A stretch of 64,000 bases of DNA from positions 1 through 64,000 of the forward strand of contig JACPWS010000083.1 in the NCBI GenBank assembly GCA_016196925.1. Direction: 5' to 3'. Under the pieces are notes generated by a model. It saw only the letters and a program-made list of their open reading frames with translations. It was not told the origin of the DNA and did no database searches. Shown piece after piece: positions 28,582-38,394 of this stretch; position 1 is the stretch's first letter; the number at the start of each line of letters is the position of its first letter. The translations under genes were made by a program, and so were the position numbers. Origin of the DNA: Burkholderiales bacterium (lineage in GTDB: Bacteria; Pseudomonadota; Gammaproteobacteria; Burkholderiales; Burkholderiaceae_D).

Positions 28582-31500
28582 TTACTTGCCGGTCACCAGC
28601 GCCAGCTGCGGGGAAGCTTTGACTTTATCTTCCGCCTGCGCCGGCGCATCGGCTTTTTGCTGCGGCAACGCCAGCTCGTAGCTCAGCTGCAAGCCTTGCT
28701 TGCCTTGTTGGCTGAGCGCCGGGCTGACCGCCTGCAAAGCGAGCGCATGCGTTTTCAATCCCGCATTTCCGACCAACCCGAAACCGGCGAAACCGGCCAC
28801 GCCTGCGCACAGTATCAGGCCGGCCAGCGCCGATGGTCGCAGACGGAAACGGAAGCCGCCCGCTTCCTGGGCCGCATCGTAAGCCACGGCGACCGGCGCG
28901 CTGGCCAGCATCTGCGCTGCCTTCTCGCGCCAGAGCGCGCTCTGTTGCCGGTTATTCAGCAGCTTTGCGATTATTTCCTGCGCCAGCAATTCGGCTTGCC
29001 GATGCTCTTGCTCCAGGCTCTGGCGGGCCTGTCTGGCTGCCGTCTGCTGCGCCTCCTGCGCATCCTGTTGCTGCCGCTGTTGCTCCTGGCACTCCTGCGC
29101 CTGCGCCACGGCTTGCTCGAGCGCGGCGTTCGCTGCGCCCTGTTGCTGTACGCGCTGCTGCAGTATGGTATTTAACTGTTCTTCCCTGGCGGCTTGCCGG
29201 CTGGCTTGCGCCAGCAATTCCCGTTGCAGCGCATGCGCTTGCGCCGTTTCCGTCGCCAATTTCAGCTCGGCAGCGGCGCGCGCCGCTTCGCATTCCAGCG
29301 CCTGTTTTTGTTGCCCGAGTCTGGCGTTCAATTCCGCGATCACCGTTTGCTCTTGCTGCGCCTGCAGGGCGGCGCCTTCGGCCAGCTGCCTTTCCAGCCT
29401 GGCTTTTTCCTGTTCCGCCGCCAGCGCCAGTTGCGCCTGCTGCGCCCTTTGCTTGCTTTGTTCCGCCAAGGTCTGCTCCAGCTCCTTGCGTTCTGCGGCC
29501 GCAGTCAGGATCAGTTTTTCCGCATCCATTTTTTCTTCTATGGCTTGCAAAGCTTGCCGCTTTACTTGCAGATTATCGAGCTCCAATTGCTTTTGCTGTT
29601 GGGTTGCGCTCAATTGCTGCTGCTCCAGTTCGAGCCGCTGCAATTCTGCATGCTGCATTGCATGCAATTCGTCGGCCTGCAATTGCGCCAGCACTGCGGC
29701 ATGCTGCTCCGTTGCCGCGCGTTGCTGCGCGAGTTCAGCCGCCTCTTTTTCACTGCTCAAGCGGGCTTGCATGGCGCGCCGGGCTTCCTGTTCCGCCTGC
29801 GCCCGCGTTTCGCACAAGCTCAGGTATTCCTGTTCGGTTTGCCTGCGCTGCTCGGCAGCGCACAAGGCTTGCTGCTCGGCCGCCACTTTTTTCTGCACCA
29901 GGCTCAAGGCTGCCGACTCGCAGGCGGCACGCTGGCTTTCCAATACGCTCAGACTTTCGGCTTCGCGCAAGCGCTCTGCAGTCGCTACAGCGGCGATACG
30001 GCTGGCTTCGGCATGGGCGGCGGACTGGACGAACAGCGCCTGTTCCGCTTCGGCCCGGCTGGCGGCCGAGGCCGCCGCAGCCTGCTCGTTAGCGGCCCGC
30101 GTGGCGGCTGCCTGCGCCAACTGCTGCTCCGCCGACCAACGTTGCTGCAGCGCTTGCTGCGCCTGTTGTTCCGCCGCCAGTTTGCTTTGCAGCGCGCAGC
30201 TAAATTGCTGCTCAGCCTGCAGGCGCTCCTGTTCCGCGCGCTTCAGTTCCAGCGCTAAGACTGACTTTTCTTCCAGCGCGGCAGCGGCCTGACGTTTGAT
30301 CAGAGCGGTTTCCGCCGCTTGCACCAGCCATTTTTTTTCCGCCGCATTGAAGCATTCGGCGGCCAAGCGGGCTTCCTGATCGGCCTGTTGCCGGTCCTGG
30401 ACCAATAACAATTGGTCTTGTTCAGCCTGCGCGCGCGCGCCGGCTTCGGCGACCGCCTGCATCTCCGCGTGTTGCTTGGCAGTCATCATGTCCAGCAAAT
30501 CTTGCTCGGCTTGCGCACGTCGCTGTTGCATTAAACACAATTTCCGTTCTTGCTGCAAACGCTGAGCAGACAATGCCGCCACCAGCTTTTGCGCATCGGC
30601 GTGGGCCGCCAGTTCCTGATACAGCGCTTGTTCCGAGGCCAGTGTAGCCGCGCTGGCGACACGCGCCATCTGCCCGGCCTGTGCGCTGGCTTCGGCGTAC
30701 TGACGCGCCAGTTGTTCGGCCGCCAATTTGGCTTGCAACTCCTGGCCAGCGCTCTGTTCTGCCTGTGTTTTGGCGCCGGCGGCGGCCAGCAACTCTGCCT
30801 CTGCGGCCAGCCGCTGTTGCAGCAATAGTTCCAATTCAGCGACTTTGCGATTTTTTTCCACCACCAGTTGATGCGCCTTGTGTTGGCTGGCGGCATAGGC
30901 TTGCGCCTGTTCATGCAAATGCTGTTCGGCCGCCAATTTGGCGGCCGCCGATACCGCCGCTTCTTGCTCGGCGTGGGCGCGGGCTGTCGCCAGTTCGACC
31001 TGTTGCCGCTCCGCCGCGGCGCGCACCTGCGCGGCCTCGTTAGCGATTTTTTCCGCCGCTAATTTTTCTTGCGCGGCCAGTTCTGCACGTTGCGCGGCTT
31101 GCGCATTTTCCTGTTCGAGTTGCGCTTGTTGCGCCAGCGCGACGGCCGCTTGTTGCTGCGCCTGCGCTTTCTCTTGCTCCAGCCGGCTCAGTTGCGTGGC
31201 GGCCGCCAGGCGGGCGCTGGCTGCAGCGGCGGCTTGCCGCTCCGCTGCAGCCAGGGCGGCATGCTGTTCGCGCAATTTCTTTTCTTCCGCAATTTTCAGC
31301 TCGGTTGCGGCGCGCAAGCCTTGCTCTGCCTGCAAGCGCGCCAGATGCTGGTCGCGCTGTTCCTGCTCCAGTTGCGCCTTGTTTTGCAACTCGGCAGCCA
31401 ATTGTTTTTCCGCCTGCAATTTTTGCTGAACCATGGCCAGCGCTTTTTGCTCGGATTCGGCGCGCAGCTTGAGCGTCTTGCCCAGTTCTTCGGCTTCCAC

Positions 31501-33834
31501 CACCTTGCTGTGCGCCAGTGCGGCGCTCTGTTTTTGCAATTCGGCGTGTTCCTGCATTTTTTGCAGACGAAGCTGCTCGGCCTGCATCAGGCGCTGGCGC
31601 GCCTCCCTGGCCTGCATTTCTTGCTGCTGGCGCGCTTGCAACACAGCCGCGTGCTGGCGATCGGCATCGGCGCGGGCGATCGCTTGCTCGGCCGCTTCCT
31701 GTTCCGCCTTCAGTTTTTCTTGCGCGGCGATGGCCGCTTCGGTTGCCGCTGCGCTGCGTTTTTGTTCGGCAAGCGTCAGCTCTACCGCCTGGCGCGTCTT
31801 CAACAATGCCATCCTGGCGGCCTTGCGCTGCATTTCTTTTTGCAACTCGCCCTGTTCCAGCGCGTGTTGTTCTGCGGTCGCTGCCGCTTCCAGCGCCAGC
31901 CTCTGCTCGCGCTCAGCCTGTTCCAGCGCGGCCGCCCTGGCCTTGGCCGCTAGTTCGGCGCGCATTCTCGCTTCGGTCTCAGCTTGCGCCACCTGCTCCA
32001 TCGCCAGCTTTTCCTCGGTGAGCTTGAGCACTCGCTGCACCGCGTCGGCACGGCGCTGCTCGGCCGCCAGTTTTTCCGACAGCAATTCCAACGCCTTGCC
32101 TTCATCTGCCGCGCGCTGTTGCTGTACACGCAGCAAGGCGCTGGCATCCTGGCTCTTTTTGAGCGTCACCGCCGCCTGTTGTTGTTGCAGCGCCGCCTGT
32201 TCCATGGTCTTTTCCAGCGTCAGCTTTTCGGCTGCGCATTCGGTTTCCTGGGCGATACGCGCCGCTTGCTCTGCCTGTTGCTGCATGTGCAGCAATTCGG
32301 TGTGAGCTTGCTCGGCCTTGGTACGCGCTTCGGCGGCTTCGGTCTTCTGGCGTTCGGCCTGCAGTTTTTCCTGCAAGGCGGCGGCGGCTTTTTCCTCGGC
32401 CTCGGCGCGCAGTGCTTCTGCTTGAGCGAGCTCCGCGGCTTTTTTCGCCTTCAATGCGGCGGCGGTATTGGCACGTTGCAGCAACTCGGCCTGAAACGCG
32501 CTGGCGCTGAGCGCCTGTTGCTCGGCATCGGCTTGCTTACGCGCCGCCTGCACCGCCTGTTGTTCGACTTCCATGCGCTCCCTGGCCAGCTTGGCGGCGC
32601 GTTGCTCTTCGGCGATGCGCTGGCGGGCGCTGGCGGTCGCTTCCTGTTCGGCCAGTCGGCGCTGCCTGGCTTCTTCGGCTGCTGTCGCTTCCGCCTCGGC
32701 GCGGAGGCGGGCTTCGCCGTCGGCCTGTTGTTCGGTCTCTATGCGGTTCAACGCATTCGTTTGCAACTCGCGCTCGGCTTTGATGCGCGATTCTGTGGCC
32801 TGACGGATTTTATCTTCGGCTTCGCGCCGCGCCTGGGCGGTGGCGGCGGCCAAGATCTCGGCCTGTTCGCGCTTGGCGGCGGCGCTGCGCAATTCCTGTT
32901 CTGCTTGCATGCGCAGCTGTATCGCTTCGGCCGCCCTACGTTCTGATTCCGCCCTGGCCTGCGCCAGCGCCTCCTGTTCTTGCTCGATCAGGACGCGGGC
33001 CAGCGCGTCTTCGCGCGCGCGCACTTCGACCGGTGCGCGGTTGATCGCGAATTCCAGCGCCATGGCTTCCGCCTGTTCGCGGTCGCGGCTGAGTTGCAGC
33101 GCTTCGCTACGGACTTTGGCCAGCATTTCTGCGGTTTCGCGCGCTTCGCGGTCGCGTTTTTCGCGTTCGCGGGCCAGCTCGGCGATGCGGGCATCGGCGC
33201 GCGCCCTTTCTTCGGCTTGCTGACGGGCGGCCTGCGAGGCGGCGAAACGCTCGGCCGCCCAGTTGCGTGCGCTCTCGGTCTGTTTGCTCAGTTTTTCCGC
33301 TTCGGCCTGAGCCCTGGCGGCGATGCCGGCTTCCGTCTTGAGTTGCAGCGCGGCGCGCTCTCTGGCATCTTGCTCCAGCCTGACGCGCTGCTCGGACTGT
33401 TCGCGTGCTTTGGTTTCCATCTGCGCGCGCTCTTGCAAATCGCGCGTTTCTTGCGCAGTGGCGGCGATTCTGGCCGCGCTGGCGGCATTCGAATGGCGCG
33501 CCGCTTCCAGCCTGGCCTGGTCGCCGTCGGCCGCGGCTTGTTCCAAGGCGAGTTTTTTCTGCGCCAGTTCGGCCGCTTCCGCCTCGGCCTGGGCGCGCGC
33601 CTCGGCCAGCGCACGCGCCTGCGTTTCGGCCTTGACGCGGCTTTCGGCGGCGACGGTGGCGCGCGCTTCGGCCTCTACCCTGGCGATCGCCTCACGTATG
33701 CCCTTGACGTCGATGCGCGAATGGGATTCCAGCGCTTCGTCGGCGGCCAACAAGTCTTGTTGGCGATCGGCATGCCTATCCATGGAGTAGTCCCCCAACG
33801 ATAATTTGTTTAACCATGCCTGCTTGCCGTCCAT
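28582..33834 (-). CDS. giant Ala/Gln/Glu-rich coiled-coil protein with C-terminal membrane anchor
   Basis: A 1750-residue protein. After a short start (MDGKQAWLNKLSLGDYSMD) and DVKGIREAIARVEAEA, about 1600 residues are an almost unbroken heptad-like helix rich in Ala, Gln, Glu, Arg and Leu, with loosely repeating LAAEQ/QAEQEA units and almost no Gly, Pro or aromatics. Near the C-terminus one membrane segment (LAGLILCAGVAGFAGFGLVG) follows FRFRLRPS, then a roughly 70-residue tail. The positive residues before the helix suggest a cytoplasmic rod with the tail outside. The ATG at 33834 has AGGAG upstream; the reading from 33957 lacks this. No catalytic domain is recognised. A structural or scaffolding role is only inferred. 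Similarity to TolA or IF-like proteins would be compositional. Confidence 0.82.
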   Translation of the reverse strand: MDGKQAWLNKLSLGDYSMDRHADRQQDLLAADEALESHSRIDVKGIREAIARVEAEARATVAAESRVKAETQARALAEARAQAEAEAAELAQKKLALEQAAADGDQARLEAARHSNAASAARIAATAQETRDLQERAQMETKAREQSEQRVRLEQDARERAALQLKTEAGIAARAQAEAEKLSKQTESARNWAAERFAASQAARQQAEERARADARIAELAREREKRDREARETAEMLAKVRSEALQLSRDREQAEAMALEFAINRAPVEVRAREDALARVLIEQEQEALAQARAESERRAAEAIQLRMQAEQELRSAAAKREQAEILAAATAQARREAEDKIRQATESRIKAERELQTNALNRIETEQQADGEARLRAEAEATAAEEARQRRLAEQEATASARQRIAEEQRAAKLARERMEVEQQAVQAARKQADAEQQALSASAFQAELLQRANTAAALKAKKAAELAQAEALRAEAEEKAAAALQEKLQAERQKTEAAEARTKAEQAHTELLHMQQQAEQAARIAQETECAAEKLTLEKTMEQAALQQQQAAVTLKKSQDASALLRVQQQRAADEGKALELLSEKLAAEQRRADAVQRVLKLTEEKLAMEQVAQAETEARMRAELAAKARAAALEQAEREQRLALEAAATAEQHALEQGELQKEMQRKAARMALLKTRQAVELTLAEQKRSAAATEAAIAAQEKLKAEQEAAEQAIARADADRQHAAVLQARQQQEMQAREARQRLMQAEQLRLQKMQEHAELQKQSAALAHSKVVEAEELGKTLKLRAESEQKALAMVQQKLQAEKQLAAELQNKAQLEQEQRDQHLARLQAEQGLRAATELKIAEEKKLREQHAALAAAERQAAAAASARLAAATQLSRLEQEKAQAQQQAAVALAQQAQLEQENAQAAQRAELAAQEKLAAEKIANEAAQVRAAAERQQVELATARAHAEQEAAVSAAAKLAAEQHLHEQAQAYAASQHKAHQLVVEKNRKVAELELLLQQRLAAEAELLAAAGAKTQAEQSAGQELQAKLAAEQLARQYAEASAQAGQMARVASAATLASEQALYQELAAHADAQKLVAALSAQRLQQERKLCLMQQRRAQAEQDLLDMMTAKQHAEMQAVAEAGARAQAEQDQLLLVQDRQQADQEARLAAECFNAAEKKWLVQAAETALIKRQAAAALEEKSVLALELKRAEQERLQAEQQFSCALQSKLAAEQQAQQALQQRWSAEQQLAQAAATRAANEQAAAASAASRAEAEQALFVQSAAHAEASRIAAVATAERLREAESLSVLESQRAACESAALSLVQKKVAAEQQALCAAEQRRQTEQEYLSLCETRAQAEQEARRAMQARLSSEKEAAELAQQRAATEQHAAVLAQLQADELHAMQHAELQRLELEQQQLSATQQQKQLELDNLQVKRQALQAIEEKMDAEKLILTAAAERKELEQTLAEQSKQRAQQAQLALAAEQEKARLERQLAEGAALQAQQEQTVIAELNARLGQQKQALECEAARAAAELKLATETAQAHALQRELLAQASRQAAREEQLNTILQQRVQQQGAANAALEQAVAQAQECQEQQRQQQDAQEAQQTAARQARQSLEQEHRQAELLAQEIIAKLLNNRQQSALWREKAAQMLASAPVAVAYDAAQEAGGFRFRLRPSALAGLILCAGVAGFAGFGLVGNAGLKTHALALQAVSPALSQQGKQGLQLSYELALPQQKADAPAQAEDKVKASPQLALVTGK

Positions 33835-34045
33835 ATGCCGCTCCTGATCTGATAGTCGTTCACCGGGCTGACTGGCCTGGACAGTCCGGAACTTCTTACA
33901 CTGAATTATCGTTGAACGAAATACAAACAATTTGCAGAGCAGCGCCGGAAAAACCATTCAATTCGGATTTATCGCCGAGTGCGGTTTCCCATATTGAGAA
34001 CAGGGACGTAAAATAGCAGCCAATTCAACATCTCCGGAGAACATC

Positions 34046-34678
34046 TTGACCGAGTCCGTCATTGAAATAAAACATCCGCTCATGCAGCACAAGCTGACGC
34101 TGATGCGCTGCAAAGAAACTACTACCGACAATTTCCGCCGTCTGCTACGTGAAATCAGCCAGATGCTGGCATATGAAGTGACACGCGACCTGCCGCTGGA
34201 AAACGTGCGCATAGAAACGCCGATCACCGCCATCGATGCACCGACCATCAGCGGCAAGAAGCTATGCGTGATTTCCATCTTGCGCGCCGGCAATGGCATT
34301 CTGGACGGCATGCTCGACCTGTTGCCGAATGCGCGCGTCGGTCATATCGGCCTGTATCGCGACCCGGAAACGCTGGAACCGGTCGAATATTATTTCAAGG
34401 TGCCGGAAGATATGGCCGAACGCCTGGTGATCGTGGTCGACCCGATGCTGGCGACCGGCCACTCCGCCGCCGCTGCGATCACTCGCATCAAGATGCGCGG
34501 CGCCACCAGCATCAAATTCGTCTGTCTGCTGGCCGCGCCGGAAGGCGTTAAACATTTGCAAGCGGCGCATCCCGATGTGCCTATCCTGACCGCCTCGATC
34601 GACCAGTGCCTGAACGAGCACGGCTACATCGTGCCCGGCCTCGGCGACGCCGGCGACCGTCTGTTCGGCACCAAGTAA
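34046..34678 (+). CDS. upp: uracil phosphoribosyltransferase
   Basis: Salvages uracil to UMP with PRPP. The 210-residue protein has the PRPP-binding loop [16 protein letters not shown] (about 131-146), the early [14 protein letters not shown], and the C-terminal [19 protein letters not shown]. All are diagnostic. The start appears to be TTG, with CCGGAG about six bases upstream and no in-frame ATG that fits, which is unusual for the window. Divergent from the giant coiled-coil gene. Confidence 0.96.
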   Translation: MTESVIEIKHPLMQHKLTLMRCKETTTDNFRRLLREISQMLAYEVTRDLPLENVRIETPITAIDAPTISGKKLCVISILRAGNGILDGMLDLLPNARVGHIGLYRDPETLEPVEYYFKVPEDMAERLVIVVDPMLATGHSAAAAITRIKMRGATSIKFVCLLAAPEGVKHLQAAHPDVPILTASIDQCLNEHGYIVPGLGDAGDRLFGTK

Positions 34679-34762
34679 GCCTGCGACGCCGCCGCGCGCT
34701 GTGCCGGCGCGGCGCTACGCAGGGGTGCAATCCGCGCCTGACCGGCTCCCGGGCTCTTAAAA

Positions 34763-34778
34763 ATACTCCCCCCAGTAT
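34763..34778. promoter_or_regulatory. operator-like inverted repeat ATACT-CCCCCC-AGTAT
   Basis: Five-base perfect arms flank six C (six G on the other strand), the TACT-G6-AGTA pattern known for RcnR/FrmR/CsoR-type sites. A further GATACTCCCCCATAATAC half lies at about 34825-34842. Both are in the 237-bp gap between upp and the convergent zapE-side gene, where I see no other feature. Confidence 0.4.
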
Positions 34779-34915
34779 ATTAAAACTCGCCTTATTTTTT
34801 GCTGGCGACAGGCTGATTTTGCCTGATACTCCCCCATAATACGGAAATCATGGACGGTTTGGAGGCTGAAAGCGCCTCTCACCGGCAGGCGGGAGCGCGC
34901 GCCCTGGCCCGACGA

Positions 34916-35308
34916 TTATTCGGATTGTTTTTGCTGCAGCGCTCTATCGAGTTGCTCGATATGCAGTCTGCGCTGCAAGGCCTTGGCTTCGAGCGTAATT
35001 TTTTGCAACACGGTTTGCTGCTGGCGGCGCTGGAGCTTGATGTCGCCGAGGCAGGAATTCACGAAGAAGGCTGCATGGCAGGCGCGTTCGGCCTGCGCAT
35101 ACCAGGCTTGCAGCCGGCTTTGCGCGGCGCCGGTTTCTTGCAGGGCGGCTTCGGCTTGCCCGGCGGTTTGCAGGTCGGCGTGGCGCGTCGCCAGCTCCTT
35201 CACCTGGGCCGACAAGGCGGCGTATTCGTCCGCGGGCGTTTGCGCATGGAGCGGCGCCGCCAGCAATACGCCGGCCAGCATCGCCATCAAGAATTTTTTA
35301 TTCAACAT
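34916..35308 (-). CDS. small periplasmic coiled-coil protein of unknown function
   Basis: A 130-residue protein with a signal peptide (LMAMLAGVLLAAPLHAQ). The mature part is helical, with a cysteine pair in ERACHAAFFVNSCLGDIKLQRR. That C-x-FFVNSC-LxxI-xRR pattern recurs in beta-proteobacterial envelope proteins as I recall. The ATG shares one base with the zapE stop (TGATG), so translation is coupled to zapE. Function unknown; the pairing suggests an envelope or division context, inferred only from position. Confidence 0.75.
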   Translation of the reverse strand: MLNKKFLMAMLAGVLLAAPLHAQTPADEYAALSAQVKELATRHADLQTAGQAEAALQETGAAQSRLQAWYAQAERACHAAFFVNSCLGDIKLQRRQQQTVLQKITLEAKALQRRLHIEQLDRALQQKQSE

Positions 35309-36405
35309 CAGGCTATCGCCTCCGCAAGCTGGCGTTGATCGGCATCCATATACGCTTTCGACTGCATTTCGATGATACGCGATACGGTCCTATGGAATTC
35401 ATTCGACAAGGTGCCGGCCGTGTACAGGTCTTCCGGCGCCACTTCGGCCGACATGATCAGCTTCACCTTATTGTCGTAAAACACGTCGATCAGCCAGGTG
35501 AAGCGGCGCGCTTCGGACGACATCGCGGCCGACATGTGGGGAATGCCGGACAAGATCACGGTATGGAAGCGGCTGGCGATTTCCAGGTAATCGTTTTGCG
35601 AGCGCGGCCCGCCGCACAGGGTGGCGAAGTCGAACCAGATCACGCTGCCGGCGCGGCGCAAGGATTTCAGCTTGCGTCCTTCGATATCGACGTGAATATC
35701 TTCATCGTGGCTGGCGGCGATGCGGGCGAAACTCTCGCGCAAGGCCAGGTCGGTGGCGGCGCTCAGCGGGGTCAGATAGGCTTGCACCTGCTCCAGCGCG
35801 CGTTTGCGGTAATCGTTGCCGGAATCGACGTTCAGCACGTCGAGCTTTTGCTTCAGCAAGGCGATAGTCGGCAACATACGGTCGCGGTGCAAGCCGTCCG
35901 GATACAAGGTGTCCGGCTGATAATTGGAGGTCATCACGAACGACACGCCGTTATCGAACAAGGCGTTCAGCAAGTTGTACAGCAGCATCGCATCAGCCAC
36001 ATCGGACACGTGGAATTCATCGAAACAGATCAGCCGGTATTTTTTCGCGATACGGCGCGCCACTTCATCCAGCGGATCGGCCATGCCTTTCAGCTCGTCG
36101 AGCTGGCGGTGCACAGCGCGCATGAATTCATGAAAATGCAGGCGGGTCTTGCGCACCACCGGCACCACCGAATAAAAGCTATCCATCAAAAACGACTTGC
36201 CGCGCCCTACCCCGCCCCACATATACACGCCGCGTGGCACTTCCGGGCGGGTGATGATGCGGGTCAGTTTGTTGGCGCGCTTGCCCTTGTAATGGCGCCA
36301 TTCATCATAGGCTTGCTGCAAGCGATCGACCGCGCGCTGTTGCGCCGCGTCGGCCTGGAAACCGCGTTGTGTCAAGGCATCCTGGTAAAACTCTAATACG
36401 TTCAT
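35308..36405 (-). CDS. zapE: cell division ATPase ZapE (AFG1 family)
   Basis: A 365-residue AFG1-like P-loop ATPase. Walker A is GGVGRGKSFLMD (about 64-71), Walker B is LICFDEFHVSD (about 128), and sensor-type MTSNYQPDTLYPDGL follows. In E. coli ZapE destabilises FtsZ rings. Placement after lpdA of the oxoglutarate dehydrogenase operon is a common Burkholderiales arrangement. I use the ATG at 36405 (MNVLEFYQDAL); a TTG at 36438 is less likely. The downstream small gene overlaps by one base. Confidence 0.92.
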   Translation of the reverse strand: MNVLEFYQDALTQRGFQADAAQQRAVDRLQQAYDEWRHYKGKRANKLTRIITRPEVPRGVYMWGGVGRGKSFLMDSFYSVVPVVRKTRLHFHEFMRAVHRQLDELKGMADPLDEVARRIAKKYRLICFDEFHVSDVADAMLLYNLLNALFDNGVSFVMTSNYQPDTLYPDGLHRDRMLPTIALLKQKLDVLNVDSGNDYRKRALEQVQAYLTPLSAATDLALRESFARIAASHDEDIHVDIEGRKLKSLRRAGSVIWFDFATLCGGPRSQNDYLEIASRFHTVILSGIPHMSAAMSSEARRFTWLIDVFYDNKVKLIMSAEVAPEDLYTAGTLSNEFHRTVSRIIEMQSKAYMDADQRQLAEAIA

Positions 36406-36501
36406 GGGGCTGGAGAGGCGGTTGCTGGTCTGCCGCAAAGCGCAGAGGGAGAAAGGCTCCGCCAGGGAGCGTCCGGGTTGGCAATGGATGCGCGCTGGCA
36501 G

Positions 36502-36527
36502 AAAACAGGACGGGGCGCTTGCCCCGC
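36502..36527 (-). terminator. probable terminator after lpdA
   Basis: On the minus strand CGGGGC (36526-36521) pairs with GCCCCG (36516-36511), with a loop of four and TGTTTTC after it. It suggests at least partial separation of lpdA from zapE. Confidence 0.6.
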
Positions 36528-36553
36528 CTTACCACTTAACTACTTAGTTGCGA

Positions 36554-37981
36554 TCAGAAGTTCAGGGATCGCTTGTCTACCGCCAGCGCGGCTTCCTTGG
36601 TTGCTTCCGACAAGGATGGGTGCGCATGGCAGATGCGTGCGATGTCTTCCGACGAGGCGCGGAATTCCATCGCCACCACGGCTTCGGAAATCAGCTCGGA
36701 AGCCATAGGGCCGACGATATGCACGCCCAGGATTTCATCGGTAGTGGCATCAGCCAAGAACTTGACCATACCCGAAGTATCACCCAAAGCGCGCGCGCGG
36801 CCATTCGCCATGAACGGGAAGGAACCGGCCTTGTAAGCCACGCCATCGGCCTTCAGTTGCTGCTCGGTGCGGCCGACCCAGGCGATTTCCGGCGAGGTGT
36901 AGATTACCCAGGGAATCGTATTGAAATTCACATGGCCATGCTGACCGGCGATACGCTCGGCCACCGCCACGCCCTCTTCCTCCGCCTTGTGCGCCAGCAT
37001 AGGGCCGCGCACCACATCGCCCACTGCCCATACATTCGGCAGATTGGTCTTGCAATCGCCGTCGACCGCGATGAAGCCGCGCTCGTCCAGTTGCAAGCCC
37101 ACGCCTTCGGCATTCAAGCCGTTGGTGTTCGGCACGCGACCGATGGAAATGATCAGTTTGTCGAACACGGCCTTATGCTCCACGCCCTTGTCGTCGGTGT
37201 AATTGACCGTGACGTCTTTACCACCGTTGACGATCTCACCGATCTTCACGCCCAGATTGATGGACAGACCTTGCTTGACGAACAGCTTGTTGGCTTCCTT
37301 GGCGATCTGCTCATCGACTGCGCCGAGGAAAGCCGGCAAGGCTTCCAGCACGGTCACTTCGGCGCCGAGGCGACGCCAGACGCTGCCCATTTCCAGGCCG
37401 ATGACGCCGGCGCCGATCACGCCGAGTTTCTTCGGCACGGCGGCGATCTTCAGCGCGCCGTCGTTCGACAGAATGGTTTCTTCGTCGAACGCGGCGCCAG
37501 GCAAGGCGCGTGCATTGGAGCCGGTCGCCACGATCACGTGCTTGGCCGTGATGCTTTCTTCGGCTTTGCCGGCGACCTTGATTTCGTAGCCGCCGTCCTT
37601 GGCCGCAACGAAAGAGCCGTGGCCGTGGAAGAAAGTCACTTTATTCTTTTTAAACAGGAACAAGATACCGTCATTGTTTTGCTTGACGATGGTGTTCTTG
37701 CGACCCAGCATTTTGGCCACGTCCAGCCCCAGGCCGGAGACCTGGATGCCATGGTCGGCAAATGCGTGACCGGCGTGTTCGAAATGCTCGGACGATTGCA
37801 ACAGCGCCTTGGATGGGATGCAACCGACGTTGGTGCAAGTGCCGCCCGGCGCCGGACCGCCCTTGTCGTTGCTCCAGGCATCGATACAGGCGGTGGAAAA
37901 GCCGAGTTGGGCCGCGCGGATTGCCGCGATATAGCCGCCGGGGCCGCCGCCGATCACGACGACATCAAATTGTTTACTCAT
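36554..37981 (-). CDS. lpdA: dihydrolipoyl dehydrogenase (E3)
   Basis: E3 component that reoxidises lipoamide of the 2-oxoglutarate dehydrogenase complex. The FAD motif [17 protein letters not shown] is at the N-terminus. The redox disulfide Cys49/Cys54 is in [12 protein letters not shown], the NAD motif is [14 protein letters not shown], and the catalytic His is in [13 protein letters not shown] near the C-terminus. At 475 residues it is full length. It follows odhB through a small PspC/SHOCT gene. Confidence 0.97.
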   Translation of the reverse strand: MSKQFDVVVIGGGPGGYIAAIRAAQLGFSTACIDAWSNDKGGPAPGGTCTNVGCIPSKALLQSSEHFEHAGHAFADHGIQVSGLGLDVAKMLGRKNTIVKQNNDGILFLFKKNKVTFFHGHGSFVAAKDGGYEIKVAGKAEESITAKHVIVATGSNARALPGAAFDEETILSNDGALKIAAVPKKLGVIGAGVIGLEMGSVWRRLGAEVTVLEALPAFLGAVDEQIAKEANKLFVKQGLSINLGVKIGEIVNGGKDVTVNYTDDKGVEHKAVFDKLIISIGRVPNTNGLNAEGVGLQLDERGFIAVDGDCKTNLPNVWAVGDVVRGPMLAHKAEEEGVAVAERIAGQHGHVNFNTIPWVIYTSPEIAWVGRTEQQLKADGVAYKAGSFPFMANGRARALGDTSGMVKFLADATTDEILGVHIVGPMASELISEAVVAMEFRASSEDIARICHAHPSLSEATKEAALAVDKRSLNF

Positions 37982-38028
37982 GGAATTATCCTGAATTTTT
38001 CTGATTTTTCAGATTAAGTGGTAAGACT

Positions 38029-38382
38029 TCACTCTTCTTCAGGCACGAAGACCCAGGCCAGCAGGTAAGCGACCACGCCGAAACCGAAGAAGAAGGTGAA
38101 GAAGACGAATAACAAACGCCAGATCCAGGATTCCAGTCCGGTGAACTTGCCGAGGCCGCCGCATATCCCGCCCAACCATTGATCGGTTTTCGACCTGCGA
38201 AACTTATTCAACTGATTCAGTGTCTGGTCGGCGCCCGAAAACGACGCCGAACCGGATGAAGAAGAGGACTGCTCGCCGACAGCAGCGAGCAGCTTGGCCT
38301 TGGCTTGCGCGAATTCTGCATCAGTCAGGGCTCCTGCCTGATGCAATTCGTGCAGACGTTTGATTTCGTCGGCGATATTCAT
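38029..38382 (-). CDS. SHOCT-PspC small membrane protein
   Basis: A 117-residue protein. Residues 3-31 (IADEIKRLHELHQAGALTD, then EFAQAKAKLL) form a SHOCT helix pair. A Ser-rich linker follows. The PspC domain begins near KTDQWLGGICGGLGKFTGL with a hydrophobic segment ending in LLAWVFVPEEE. PspC proteins are envelope-stress-related membrane proteins. It lies between odhB and lpdA with gaps of 12 and 47 bases, so it is co-transcribed with a metabolic operon, which is unexpected. Confidence 0.85.
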   Translation of the reverse strand: MNIADEIKRLHELHQAGALTDAEFAQAKAKLLAAVGEQSSSSSGSASFSGADQTLNQLNKFRRSKTDQWLGGICGGLGKFTGLESWIWRLLFVFFTFFFGFGVVAYLLAWVFVPEEE

Positions 38383-38394
38383 GGGATGTCCCGA

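Noticed and set aside
28833..33790. Several long plus-strand open frames (up to 419 residues) opposite the giant coiled-coil gene
   Set aside because: They mirror the repetitive Ala/Gln/Glu-rich coding strand, giving Cys/Ser/Ala- or Arg/Leu/Phe-rich low-complexity translations without ribosome sites or domains.
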